Below are positions 1 through 6,677 of a DNA stretch of 12,113 nt, one piece after another; position 1 is the first letter of the stretch; every line of letters starts with the position of its first letter. Under the pieces are notes generated by a model. It had not been told where the DNA came from, searched no databases, and worked only from the letters and a program-made list of their open reading frames with translations. The stretch is from assembly GCA_014237955.1 (NCBI GenBank), contig JABABY010000044.1:1-12113 (forward strand). The letters run 5' to 3'. The position numbers and the translations under genes were made by a program. This stretch comes from Planctomycetota bacterium (GTDB lineage: Bacteria; Planctomycetota; Planctomycetia; Pirellulales; UBA7805).

Positions 1-1
1 A

Positions 2-160
2 TCACATCACAAATATGACCGACAATGCCATCACCGCCGATGTTTCCAATTTTGTGGTCACCGCCAATGCCGAGCAGACGCCCAGCACCTGTAGCGCAAT
101 CGGATTGTTGCGGAAAAGAGGCGATAGCAGGATCTCCCCGGATTTGGATTTAGCCATCAT
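2..160 (-). CDS. nqrD: Na+-translocating NADH:quinone reductase subunit D, 5' part, with in-frame TGA at the window edge
   Basis: NqrD is a small integral membrane subunit of Na+-NQR. The translation begins MMAKSKSGEILL and contains the very typical run LFRNNPIALQVLGVCSALAV followed by TTKLET, which is diagnostic of the NqrD N-terminus and first transmembrane helix. The start is ATG ATG at 160/157, overlapping the nqrC stop codon, with a GAGG about 6 bases before the first ATG, so translation is probably coupled to nqrC. After the residues SVIFVM the same frame reads TGA at positions 4-2. Family members are about 200 residues long, so this stop would remove most of the protein. Because it lies in the last bases of the window I cannot tell a real disruption from a base error or small indel. 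The family assignment is firm; the intactness is not. Confidence 0.85.
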   Translation of the reverse strand: MMAKSKSGEILLSPLFRNNPIALQVLGVCSALAVTTKLETSAVMALSVIFVM

Positions 161-998
161 TTGCACCCTCTGCTAACGATTGCCGGTGGAGTTTTTGAAG
201 GTACGGACCAAATGCATCGGGGCCCAACCAATACCGAATCAAATTGGAGACACCTTCGCTCGTTATTGTTGCCCCGGAAATGCCATCCACTTCATATTTG
301 ATGTTCGGGTCATCGGGAGACGGCTTCCCTCTAATAACTTCCAACTCAATTTCACCATTTTCATCAAACACCTGCTTGCCGGGCCAGAGTGCTCGCCAAG
401 TCGGATTTTCAATCTCGGCGCCGAGACCGGGCGTTTCTCCATGTTCGTAAAAGGTAATCCCCAGAACAGTCGTTCCATCGGTCGCCAGGGCCAGTAGGCC
501 GTAGAGTGTTGACCAGAGACCTTTTCCATAAATTGGCAACACAATCTGTGTGAGATTGCCCTCTGGACCCAAAACCTCATAGACAAACGCAAATTTTTCT
601 CGCCTCTTGATCCTGGCAAGATCATCACTTGGCTTAATAAAAATACTCCGTTCTGAATCTCTGGCAGCGGCCCGCGGGTCGTAGGTTGCCCCATCAACGA
701 TTTTCGGATCTACCGGCTCACCGGTCTTTAGATCAATGAGTCTCTTTTGAATCCGTTCTTTGAAAAGTTGATTGATTGTTGAACTCGTCGCAGTTTTTCC
801 CTTCTGTTTGCCTTGCTGCACAATATCATCCGCACCCACAATTCCAGACACAATCAATACATTCTTCTTCTGATCCAGTTGCTTGTTGGCCAGTTGGCGG
901 GGGCGCAAGCCGACCGCAGCGCCGGCAACGAACACCGAACAGACAACACATAATAAAGTCGCTACCAGCAGTGTGTGCGGCACACTATCACGCTTCAT
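150..998 (-). CDS. nqrC: Na+-translocating NADH:quinone reductase subunit C (covalent FMN subunit)
   Basis: NqrC carries a covalently bound FMN in the electron path of the Na+ pump and is anchored by one N-terminal helix (about residues 8-31, TLLVATLLCVVCSVFVAGAA). The FMN-binding domain shows ETPGLGAEI at about 188-196 and the flavinylation motif DGISGATIT at 238-246. By analogy with characterised NqrC proteins, FMN is attached to T244 of SGAT. At 282 residues it is somewhat longer than the roughly 260 usual in gammaproteobacteria; the extra length may lie around residues 55-80, a Lys/Gln/Ser-rich stretch. The ATG at 998 sits 11 bases inside the nqrB end and is preceded by an excellent GGAGGAGG seven bases upstream, the best ribosome binding site in the operon. 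The stop overlaps the nqrD start. Confidence 0.96.
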   Translation of the reverse strand: MKRDSVPHTLLVATLLCVVCSVFVAGAAVGLRPRQLANKQLDQKKNVLIVSGIVGADDIVQQGKQKGKTATSSTINQLFKERIQKRLIDLKTGEPVDPKIVDGATYDPRAAARDSERSIFIKPSDDLARIKRREKFAFVYEVLGPEGNLTQIVLPIYGKGLWSTLYGLLALATDGTTVLGITFYEHGETPGLGAEIENPTWRALWPGKQVFDENGEIELEVIRGKPSPDDPNIKYEVDGISGATITSEGVSNLIRYWLGPDAFGPYLQKLHRQSLAEGANDG

Positions 999-2223
999 AG
1001 CGGGCCCTCCTCCGTTTGATATTTATCCTAATGACAAAATAATCAATCAACGGCGCCAGCACGTTGCCAAAGAGGATGGCCAGCATGATCCCCTCGGGGT
1101 AAGCGGGATTCACCACCCTTATCAAGATTGTCATTAGTCCGATCAGACTCCCATACCACCACTTTCCGGCCTTGGTCATCGCAGCAGAGACCGGATCCGT
1201 CGCCATAAATACAGTGCCAAACGCAAAGCCACCAATCACAAGTTGCCACCAGGGCGGGAGAAACATCATTGGATTGTCGGAGCCAGCACTGGTGAGCCAA
1301 AATAGGCACGACGTTGCTGTAGCACCAACGACCACACCTGCCATGATTCGCCATGACCCAATCCCTGTAACCAATAAAACAGCGGCGCCGAGCAAACATG
1401 CGATGACCGAGGTTTCTCCCATTGATCCGGGAATGTAACCAATAAAACACTCCCACCAACTGTGGCCCGTGATTGCCTCAATGGAGGGTTGGGGCATTTC
1501 TATACCCATATCTGCCATCGCACCTAAGGGTGTCGCCCCGCTAAAACCATCAGCACCCTCCGCTGCAATCCAAACCTTGGTACCCGTAATCTGGACCGGG
1601 TACGCAAAATAAAGAAAAGCTCTCGCGGTGAGTGCGGGATTGAGAAAATTCTTTCCCGTACCTCCAAAAATTTCCTTGCCGATCACCACACCAAAACTGA
1701 TTCCTAGGGCAACCTGCCAAAGAGGGATCGTGGGCGGAAGGATGAGTGGAAACAATGCACTCGTCACCAAAAAGCCTTCGTTAATTTCGTGCTTTCGCAC
1801 AATTGCGAAAACGGCCTCCCAAAAGCCTCCTACGACCACCGTTACGAAATAGACCGGAAGAAAATAGAGCCCCCCTAACAAAAAGTTGTCCCAAAAGCTT
1901 TGTGGATTGTGTCCGCGTCCGATCCAACGGAGTGCTGTTTCCTGCCAGGAAGGAAGAGGCTCCGCAATACTCTGAGAAATTGCCAGGTTGGCTTGATAGC
2001 CGGTATTGTCAAAGGCAAAGAACATACAGGGCGTCAAAGCAAGGACCACCAAGATCATCATTCGCTTCAAATCGATGCCGTCCCGGACATGCGAAGCTGA
2101 GCGGGTCACGTCACTTGGTGTATAGAGAAAGGTATCGCTCGCCTCGTACAAAGGGTAGAACCTCGCAAACCTACCACCTTTCTCGAAAAGTGGCTGACAT
2201 CGGTCGAGCAATTTTTTCAACAC
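988..2223 (-). CDS. nqrB: Na+-translocating NADH:quinone reductase subunit B
   Basis: NqrB is the large polytopic membrane subunit that takes part in Na+ transport and quinone reduction and holds a covalent FMN. The 411-residue length fits the family. Recognisable blocks are the N-terminal YEASDTFLYTPSDVT and ASHVRDGIDLKRMM, then GKNFLNPALTARAFLYFAYP at about 190-209, the flavinylation site DGFSGAT at 225-231 (FMN expected on T231), and ATDPVSAAMT at about 341-350. Many hydrophobic helices lie between these. The start is GTG at 2223, not ATG, with GGAGCGAGG about 6-8 bases upstream; the family N-terminus begins just here, which supports the choice. It lies 21 bases after the nqrA stop and overlaps nqrC by 11 bases. 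Confidence 0.97.
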   Translation of the reverse strand: MLKKLLDRCQPLFEKGGRFARFYPLYEASDTFLYTPSDVTRSASHVRDGIDLKRMMILVVLALTPCMFFAFDNTGYQANLAISQSIAEPLPSWQETALRWIGRGHNPQSFWDNFLLGGLYFLPVYFVTVVVGGFWEAVFAIVRKHEINEGFLVTSALFPLILPPTIPLWQVALGISFGVVIGKEIFGGTGKNFLNPALTARAFLYFAYPVQITGTKVWIAAEGADGFSGATPLGAMADMGIEMPQPSIEAITGHSWWECFIGYIPGSMGETSVIACLLGAAVLLVTGIGSWRIMAGVVVGATATSCLFWLTSAGSDNPMMFLPPWWQLVIGGFAFGTVFMATDPVSAAMTKAGKWWYGSLIGLMTILIRVVNPAYPEGIMLAILFGNVLAPLIDYFVIRINIKRRRARYEA

Positions 2224-2244
2224 ATCAAACCTCGCTCCGCACGT

Positions 2245-3615
2245 TTAGCCTTCGGTCTCGATACGGGTCAGACTCTGTCGGAGTAGTGGGCCGTATTCAT
2301 GCTTCCCAGGGCACACAAAGGTACATAACGCCAGATCCTCTTCGTCCAACTCCAAAACCCCTAATTTTTGGGCATATTCGTTATCACCAATAATCAGTGC
2401 CTTCAACAAAGGGGTCGCAACAATGTCTAGTGGCATCACTTCCTCGTACATACCGATGGGCACAATGGCTCGTGGGCTTCCTCCGGTACTGGTATTCAAC
2501 GCAAATCGCTTGTTACGAAGGCACTTCCAGGATGATGCAAAAACGTGGCGGATGGAGAACTTGTCAAAACCCGGCTTGAGCCAACCGAGGAGTTCACACT
2601 CGCCACCTTCGGCAATGATCGATATTTGGTTGTGATAGCGACCGAGAAATGCCACCGGTGATACCGACTTCCGACCCGACAGGAGGGAACCAGATACCAC
2701 ACGAACCCGGTGTCCGTTTGCTGACACCTCATCGCGCGTCAGTTGCGCTAGTGACGCGCCGAGTTGTGTAGCAATCAGCCGCGGATGCTCAACCACAGGA
2801 CCCGCAATCGCAATCACCCGCTCGGTAAGTAGCTCACCGGTACGGAAAAGGTGTCCGATTGCGATCACATCTTGATAGCCAATATGCCAGACCGTTTTGT
2901 CTGCATGTACCGGAGAGATAAAGTGGATATGGGTTCCAACCAGACCTGCCGGATGAGGCCCCTCAAAGGCACAAAAATCGGCGGAGAGTTGTCCCTCTCC
3001 TGGCAAACGGACTCCTTTTGCATGGCATATTTTCAACGGCCCTTCAGTCAACGTACTGAGAATTTCCAATCCGGAAATGAACTCTGCTCGCCGCGATGCC
3101 AATACGATGGAAGGATCGGCAGACAGGGGATTCGTATCGATGGCGGTCACAAAAATAGAACTCGGGACAGCATCGACAGCTGGGATCTTGCTGTAAGGTC
3201 GCGTCCGTAACGCGGTCCAGAGCCCGGAAGCAATCAATTGGCTCCGCACCTCGCAAGAATCGAGTCCCTGTACATTTTCGTCGCAATACGATTTGAATCG
3301 TTTTTGCTCGCTACTGGTGGCATCGACATCAATGATCAGCGATTCAAATTTTCGCTTCTCCCCACGATTGATTGCTGCCACTGTCCCAGTCACCGGGGAA
3401 GTAAACAGGACACCCGGGTTTGTTTTGTCTTCGAACAGCGGTTGACCGAGCACAACACGGTCCCCCAGCCGGACAAACAGGGTCGGCTTCAGTCCGATAT
3501 AGTCATCGCCAAGCAGTGCCACCTGTGAGACCGGGATGCCTGGACCAACTTCTTGTACCGGCTCACCCTTAATTGGTAGCTGCAAGCCTCGACGAATTCG
3601 GGTGATGCTTGTCAT
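2245..3615 (-). CDS. nqrA: Na+-translocating NADH:quinone reductase subunit A
   Basis: NqrA is the soluble cytoplasmic-side subunit of Na+-NQR and is linked to ubiquinone binding. The N-terminus reads MTSITRIRRGLQLPIKGEP, then VALLGDDYIGLKPTLFVRLG and FEDKTNPGVLFTSPVTGTVA, all highly typical of NqrA. From this ATG the protein is 456 residues, close to the family's roughly 450. The frame stays open 84 bases further upstream to 3699, but that extension has no family similarity and would run through the palindromic operator, so the ATG at 3615 is preferred. No clear Shine-Dalgarno sequence precedes it. It is the first gene of the nqrABCD operon. The upstream region carries a CRP/FNR-like operator and minus-strand terminators, so its expression is probably regulated. 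Confidence 0.96.
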   Translation of the reverse strand: MTSITRIRRGLQLPIKGEPVQEVGPGIPVSQVALLGDDYIGLKPTLFVRLGDRVVLGQPLFEDKTNPGVLFTSPVTGTVAAINRGEKRKFESLIIDVDATSSEQKRFKSYCDENVQGLDSCEVRSQLIASGLWTALRTRPYSKIPAVDAVPSSIFVTAIDTNPLSADPSIVLASRRAEFISGLEILSTLTEGPLKICHAKGVRLPGEGQLSADFCAFEGPHPAGLVGTHIHFISPVHADKTVWHIGYQDVIAIGHLFRTGELLTERVIAIAGPVVEHPRLIATQLGASLAQLTRDEVSANGHRVRVVSGSLLSGRKSVSPVAFLGRYHNQISIIAEGGECELLGWLKPGFDKFSIRHVFASSWKCLRNKRFALNTSTGGSPRAIVPIGMYEEVMPLDIVATPLLKALIIGDNEYAQKLGVLELDEEDLALCTFVCPGKHEYGPLLRQSLTRIETEG

Positions 3616-3655
3616 AGATCTTTCACGGAGGAGAAATACTCTGTCCTTACAACCT

Positions 3656-3684
3656 CTTGTATGGATGGCAATTACGGCGAACAA
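3656..3684 (-). promoter_or_regulatory. possible nqrA promoter
   Basis: Reading toward nqrA, TTGTTC (3684-3679) is followed after 17 bases by TACAAG (3661-3656). Both boxes match the sigma-70 consensus only partly (3/6 and 4/6). The predicted start near 3649 would lie about 60 bases from the centre of the TGTGA-N6-TCACA palindrome, a spacing used by class I CRP-type activators. This spacing is the main support; the boxes alone are weak. Confidence 0.25.
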
Positions 3685-3698
3685 GGAGCCCGCGGCCA

Positions 3699-3720
3699 CT
3701 TTGTGAAAGTTATCACAAAG
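3699..3720. promoter_or_regulatory. CRP/FNR-family-like operator upstream of nqrA
   Basis: A 22-base near-perfect dyad has arms CTTTGTG and CACAAAG and contains exactly TGTGA-N6-TCACA, the consensus half-sites of CRP-family regulators. It lies about 85 bases before the nqrA ATG and directly downstream of the second terminator. The dyad is seen directly; the identity of the binding regulator is inference. It could also form an RNA hairpin in a leader transcript. Confidence 0.5.
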
Positions 3721-3726
3721 TCATCC

Positions 3727-3753
3727 AAAAAAAGACCCGACCTCGGGTCGGGT
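3727..3753 (-). terminator. intrinsic terminator, minus strand, proximal to nqrA
   Basis: On the minus strand ACCCGACC, loop CGA, GGTCGGGT forms a perfect 8-bp GC-rich stem, followed by C and seven T residues. This is a textbook Rho-independent terminator. It lies about 110 bases upstream of the nqrA ATG, and no minus-strand protein gene lies upstream of it, so it ends a non-coding transcript or acts as an attenuator in the nqr leader. Confidence 0.8.
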
Positions 3754-3761
3754 TGGTCGGC

Positions 3762-3790
3762 ATCCTATCGGGCCTCATATTCACGGTCAA
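3762..3790 (-). promoter_or_regulatory. candidate sigma-70-type promoter pointing into the proximal terminator
   Basis: The minus strand has TTGACC (3790-3785, 5/6 to consensus), a 17-base spacer and TAGGAT (3767-3762, 4/6). The predicted start near 3755 falls at the 5' foot of the terminator hairpin at 3753-3727. As a promoter it looks better than the one closer to nqrA, but the arrangement would give a transcript of only about 30 bases unless termination is relieved. Confidence 0.35.
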
Positions 3791-3850
3791 GTCGAGACCC
3801 CTGCCCGTTTTCTTCTTGAGTGGTAGAAACTCAGATCCCGGGAAAAGTCC

Positions 3851-3892
3851 AAAAAAAACCCCTCCACAGATGGGGCAGAACCTGTAAAGGGG
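3851..3892 (-). terminator. strong intrinsic terminator, minus strand, distal
   Basis: On the minus strand CCCCTTTACAG (3892-3882) pairs with CTGTGGAGGGG (3869-3859) as an uninterrupted 11-bp stem including two G-U pairs, with a 12-base loop, followed at once by eight T residues. The plus strand has no T run after the hairpin, so direction is unambiguous. It lies over 230 bases upstream of nqrA with no minus-strand protein gene before it. Confidence 0.85.
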
Positions 3893-4110
3893 CAGCGGCC
3901 TGCATCCGAAGATGCGGCCACTTTTTGGCTCAAAATGTTTCTCACCTAAATTATTGCCACATGACTCTCTCCAACAACCAATCGTCTGGGGGTCTAGCTA
4001 ACCATTCTCTGTAGGAATTTTTCCAAGTCTGAAAAAATGACACTCAAACCTACTTCCTAACAATCCGCACAAGAACAAGGTATCAAGCCGACACAAAGCA
4101 GGTATGTTAG
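3851..4110 (-). ncRNA. candidate structured small RNA ending at the distal terminator (5' end unknown)
   Basis: The minus strand between the M20 gene and the distal terminator has no credible ORF yet ends in a strong terminator. Just before that terminator is a second stable hairpin at 3919-3897: GGCC-GCATC closed by a UUCG tetraloop with a C-G closing pair, then GATGC, a bulged A and GGCC. The cUUCGg loop exists only on the minus strand, supporting an RNA read that way. Further hairpin potential is the TTTTTC/GAAAAA pair near 4018-4037. I could not match it to tmRNA, 6S, SRP RNA, RNase P or a riboswitch from memory. The 5' boundary given is only an outer guess; no convincing promoter was found. 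Confidence 0.4.
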
Positions 4111-4112
4111 AA

Positions 4113-4130
4113 AAAACACTTCTGTGTTTT
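4113..4130. repeat. inverted repeat upstream of the M20 gene
   Basis: AAAACAC, loop TTCT, GTGTTTT is a perfect 7-bp stem with a four-base loop, about 30 bases before the M20 start codon. On the minus strand it is followed by two further T residues and so resembles a weak terminator; on the plus strand it could be part of the M20 leader. Function unknown. Confidence 0.4.
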
Positions 4131-4160
4131 GCTTGGATCAATCATGGATACTGAAATTTG

Positions 4161-5348
4161 ATGGACCTACATAAAACACTCTGTGAATTGATTGCGATTC
4201 CAAGTGTTAATCCAATGGGGAGAACCTTTTCTGGACCCGGCTATCTGGAAGGCCACCTAACGGACCATCTGGAAGGTATTTTTCGCTCTCTCGACCTTCC
4301 CACCCTGCGACAGCCGGTTGCTGCCGGAAGAGAAAACATCCTTGTTCGTCTCGATAGCAATTTAAATGAGCTAAACAGTGGGCCACTGCTGCTCTGGGAT
4401 GTCCATCAGGATACTGTGCCGGTCGATAACATGACGATCGACCCTTTTCTACCTCGGATTGATGGTCACCGTGTCTATGGCCGAGGGAGTTGTGATGTCA
4501 AAGGTGGAATGGCGGCCATGCTACTGGCCCTTGATCGCCTTGCCAAAGAACGGCCCGCTGGAATGCCCACGATTGTGTTGGCATGTACTGTCAATGAGGA
4601 ATATGGATTCTCCGGAGCGGCGAAACTGACACAGCTTTGGGCGAAAAAACAGACATCGGATTTTCTCAATCGCCGGCCTGATGCCTGTATTGTGGCTGAA
4701 CCAACAAACTTGCACGCAATTGTGAGCCACAAAGGGGCCATCCGTTGGAAATGCCACACCCACGGGCGAGCCGCCCATAGTTCGTTGCCGGAGCAAGGCG
4801 ATAATGCGATCTATCAGATGGGGCGGGTCATTCAATGTCTTGAAGAATATGCCCAAAACATTGTCCCCTCGCTCGCAAGTCACACACTCTGTGGCAATCC
4901 CACGCTATCGGTCGGCACTATTTCTGGCGGAACAAGCGTCAATACCGTTGCTGAACGGTGTACGATTGAAATCGATCGTCGCGTCGTACCCGGTGAATCC
5001 CTTTCCGATGCCTACAATCACGTGACGACACAGTTGGAGGCTCTCAACGGTGTCCACGTGTCGCACGATCCACCACTACTCGATGCGCCCGGACTTTCCA
5101 ATACTGAGAATGGCGAACTTGCCCGAAGGATAAGCGATATAGCAAACCGGCAGGGAATGGATTGTTGCAGTCTAGGGGTCCCGTATGCCACCAATGCGGC
5201 AACAATCGCTCAGAGTGGCATTCCCACGGTTGTCTTCGGACCGGGATCCATCGATCAGGCCCATACGGCCGATGAATGGATCGATATAAGGCAAGTGGAA
5301 GCGGCTAGCAATATTCTGTATTCGCTGGCTGCCGAGAGTGCCTGGTAA
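4161..5348 (+). CDS. M20 family metallopeptidase, probable acetylornithine deacetylase / ArgE-DapE type
   Basis: M20 enzymes are di-zinc amidohydrolases; the ArgE/DapE/ACY1 branch removes acyl groups from amino acids such as N-acetylornithine. All ligands expected of an active enzyme are visible (numbered from the ATG at 4161): H82 and D84 in DVHQDTVP, D112 in GRGSCDVKGG, E146/E147 in NEEYGFSGA, E180 in VAEPTNL, the dimerisation-domain H206 in GRAAHSS, and H368 in GSIDQAHTADEW. Length is 395 residues, close to E. coli ArgE. An in-frame TTG lies immediately before the ATG, but the ATG is the likelier start; no Shine-Dalgarno sequence is visible. It is a single gene, divergent from nqr and convergent with the next gene. 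The exact substrate cannot be settled between ArgE, DapE and related deacylases. Confidence 0.9.
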   Translation: MDLHKTLCELIAIPSVNPMGRTFSGPGYLEGHLTDHLEGIFRSLDLPTLRQPVAAGRENILVRLDSNLNELNSGPLLLWDVHQDTVPVDNMTIDPFLPRIDGHRVYGRGSCDVKGGMAAMLLALDRLAKERPAGMPTIVLACTVNEEYGFSGAAKLTQLWAKKQTSDFLNRRPDACIVAEPTNLHAIVSHKGAIRWKCHTHGRAAHSSLPEQGDNAIYQMGRVIQCLEEYAQNIVPSLASHTLCGNPTLSVGTISGGTSVNTVAERCTIEIDRRVVPGESLSDAYNHVTTQLEALNGVHVSHDPPLLDAPGLSNTENGELARRISDIANRQGMDCCSLGVPYATNAATIAQSGIPTVVFGPGSIDQAHTADEWIDIRQVEAASNILYSLAAESAW

Positions 5349-5395
5349 ACCAAAATTTCACTTCGAAAGGAATTGAGCCGTACCTGAAAATCCGT

Positions 5396-5725
5396 TTAGA
5401 AGACGTCCAGCTTGAAGTGGTTGCCCTGATGGTAGTCGCGAGACTCGGGGTAATAATTTTGCCACTGACGGTTGTAGACGGGAATTCGCATTTCCGGCGG
5501 ATAACGATAGTACAGGCTGTCAGCACTCCGATAATACTCGCTTCCCCAGAAATTCTGCGGGTAGTAGACGTACGGATAGTGGTAAAACCTCTCCCAGTCC
5601 TGGGTCTTGTAGGTGTAACCCCAAGCGCGGCCATAGGCCCTTTGGGTTTGGGCTTCCGCAGTGTTGGAAATCAGAACGATCCCAAACCAAAACGCGCAAA
5701 TGACAGGTAAAATGCGGTAGATCAT
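5396..5725 (-). CDS. small secreted tyrosine-rich protein of unknown function
   Basis: This 109-residue protein begins with a clear signal peptide (MIYRILPVICAFWFGIVLI, with likely cleavage after AEA at about residue 25). The mature part is extremely rich in Tyr, Trp and Phe, including WGYTYKTQDWERFYHYPYVY and YYRYPPEMRIPVYN, and ends in HFKLDVF. I associate similar short proteins with Planctomycetes, where some carry a doubtful 'calmodulin-binding' label, but this is recollection and no function follows from it. The ATG at 5725 is preferred over the adjacent upstream TTG; a GGGGGAAT purine stretch precedes it. It converges with the M20 gene. A 16-bp perfect palindrome lies about 120 bases upstream. 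An envelope or matrix role is a guess from the signal peptide and aromatic composition. Confidence 0.75.
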   Translation of the reverse strand: MIYRILPVICAFWFGIVLISNTAEAQTQRAYGRAWGYTYKTQDWERFYHYPYVYYPQNFWGSEYYRSADSLYYRYPPEMRIPVYNRQWQNYYPESRDYHQGNHFKLDVF

Positions 5726-5846
5726 CAACTATTCCCCCGGAATCTCGTCAATATAAGCGCAGAAAGCCCGTATTGGCTTCTATGTACCCATCGGCTTGGA
5801 AGGCAGGCCATATTAAGGGAATATTCACTACAACCGATAAAGACGA

Positions 5847-5862
5847 TGACTGCTAGCAGTCA
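5847..5862. repeat. perfect 16-bp palindrome
   Basis: TGACTGCTAGCAGTCA is identical to its reverse complement. It lies between the end of the hydrolase gene and the start of the Tyr-rich protein gene, both on the minus strand. It could be an operator for the downstream small gene, or a weak hairpin end of the upstream transcript; the minus-strand sequence after it (TCGTCTTT) is not a proper T run, so terminator function is doubtful. Confidence 0.5.
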
Positions 5863-5894
5863 AACAATCGGGCATCGGGTAGCTTTCTGAGACT

Positions 5895-6677
5895 TCAGGT
5901 GGGCATCTTCCCCTTGAGCAATTCCTCATCCCACTCATCCATAAGGGGCCAGCTGGTAGCGCATGTGCCAAAATCAGCCATACTCAAATAGCTCTCAAGA
6001 CGAGCAATCGTACTATCCAACTGGTCATTGTCCTTGCGAAACACCGGGCCGTGACTTGGCAACAACCACTCGACATCACTTTCGCGAATCCGACGCAGCG
6101 AGGCAATAAAGTCGGGAATATTGCTACCATGATGGGCATCGATCGCCCCGACACATCCATCGCGGTACATGTTATCGCCTGAGAACAATAGATTACCAAG
6201 ACGAAATGCGAGTTGACTGTCTGTGTGGCCAGGCGTGTACCAGACCTCAAGCTCCAGACCGCCGACCTCGATCGTATCTCCATCTTCGACGAGCCGGTCC
6301 AATTCTACCGGTGGCATCGCGAGGTCGATTCCCTGGGACTGAATCTCCGCAAAGGTTTTGATCCGATCCCCTTCCGCGAGCGGCTTGGCTGCCAACGGAT
6401 GTCCTGTTGCGGTGGTCTTGATGCGTTGTTTCGCGCGGGCCAACCCCTGGACATGATCCGCATCCGCATGGGTTGCAATCAGCGTGACGCATTTGGAAAG
6501 TGGAAAGTCGAGTTGCCGAATCAATTCCACAATTTCATCGACAGCATCTTCAAAACCGATGTCGATCAGCAGCCATTGCTCGTCATCGTAAATGAGATAC
6601 ACGCTACATCCAAACCGATGCCCTGCGGCATGGTTCAGTTCAATAACATGGGGAAAAAGGGGTTGACGATTGAGCAT
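5895..6677 (-). CDS. metallo-beta-lactamase-fold hydrolase with altered zinc motif
   Basis: The fold is recognisable over the whole 260 residues. The metal motif at 70-75 reads HADADH where the family norm is HxHxDH, so the second histidine is an aspartate (D72). The other ligands are present: D74, H75, H151 in YTPGHTDSQ, D168 in FSGDNMYRDG, and H209 in LPSHGP. GHTDSQLAFRLGNLLFSGD is typical of glyoxalase II-like and related hydrolases that act on thioesters, lactones or phosphodiesters; no substrate can be named. There is no signal peptide, so it is probably cytoplasmic. Start ATG at 6677 with only a weak purine-rich site before it. It lies 130 bases after the end of the SDR gene on the same strand; whether they share a transcript is unclear. 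Confidence 0.88.
   Translation of the reverse strand: MLNRQPLFPHVIELNHAAGHRFGCSVYLIYDDEQWLLIDIGFEDAVDEIVELIRQLDFPLSKCVTLIATHADADHVQGLARAKQRIKTTATGHPLAAKPLAEGDRIKTFAEIQSQGIDLAMPPVELDRLVEDGDTIEVGGLELEVWYTPGHTDSQLAFRLGNLLFSGDNMYRDGCVGAIDAHHGSNIPDFIASLRRIRESDVEWLLPSHGPVFRKDNDQLDSTIARLESYLSMADFGTCATSWPLMDEWDEELLKGKMPT

Larger units (their letters stand above)
3616..4160. other. divergent intergenic region between nqrA and the M20 gene
   Basis: About 545 bases without a protein gene. It holds, from the M20 side, the 7-bp inverted repeat, the candidate structured RNA with its UUCG hairpin, the distal terminator, a candidate promoter, the proximal terminator, the TGTGA-N6-TCACA dyad and a weak nqrA promoter. 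Short plus-strand ORFs across this region have no recognisable content. No clear plus-strand promoter for the M20 gene was found. Confidence 0.7.

Noticed and set aside
1803..2393. 196-residue plus-strand open frame across the nqrA-nqrB junction
   Set aside because: It is antisense to two certain genes, rich in Arg, Ser and Pro, and has no recognisable motif; a shadow frame.
3616..3699. N-terminal extension of nqrA to 3699
   Set aside because: It has no family similarity, would translate through the operator dyad, and the NqrA N-terminus aligns from the ATG at 3615.
3851..4110. tRNA, tmRNA, 6S RNA, SRP RNA or a known riboswitch in the nqrA upstream region
   Set aside because: I looked for T-loop, CCA end, SRP and RNase P core motifs and common riboswitch signatures and saw none; it is left as an unclassified RNA candidate.
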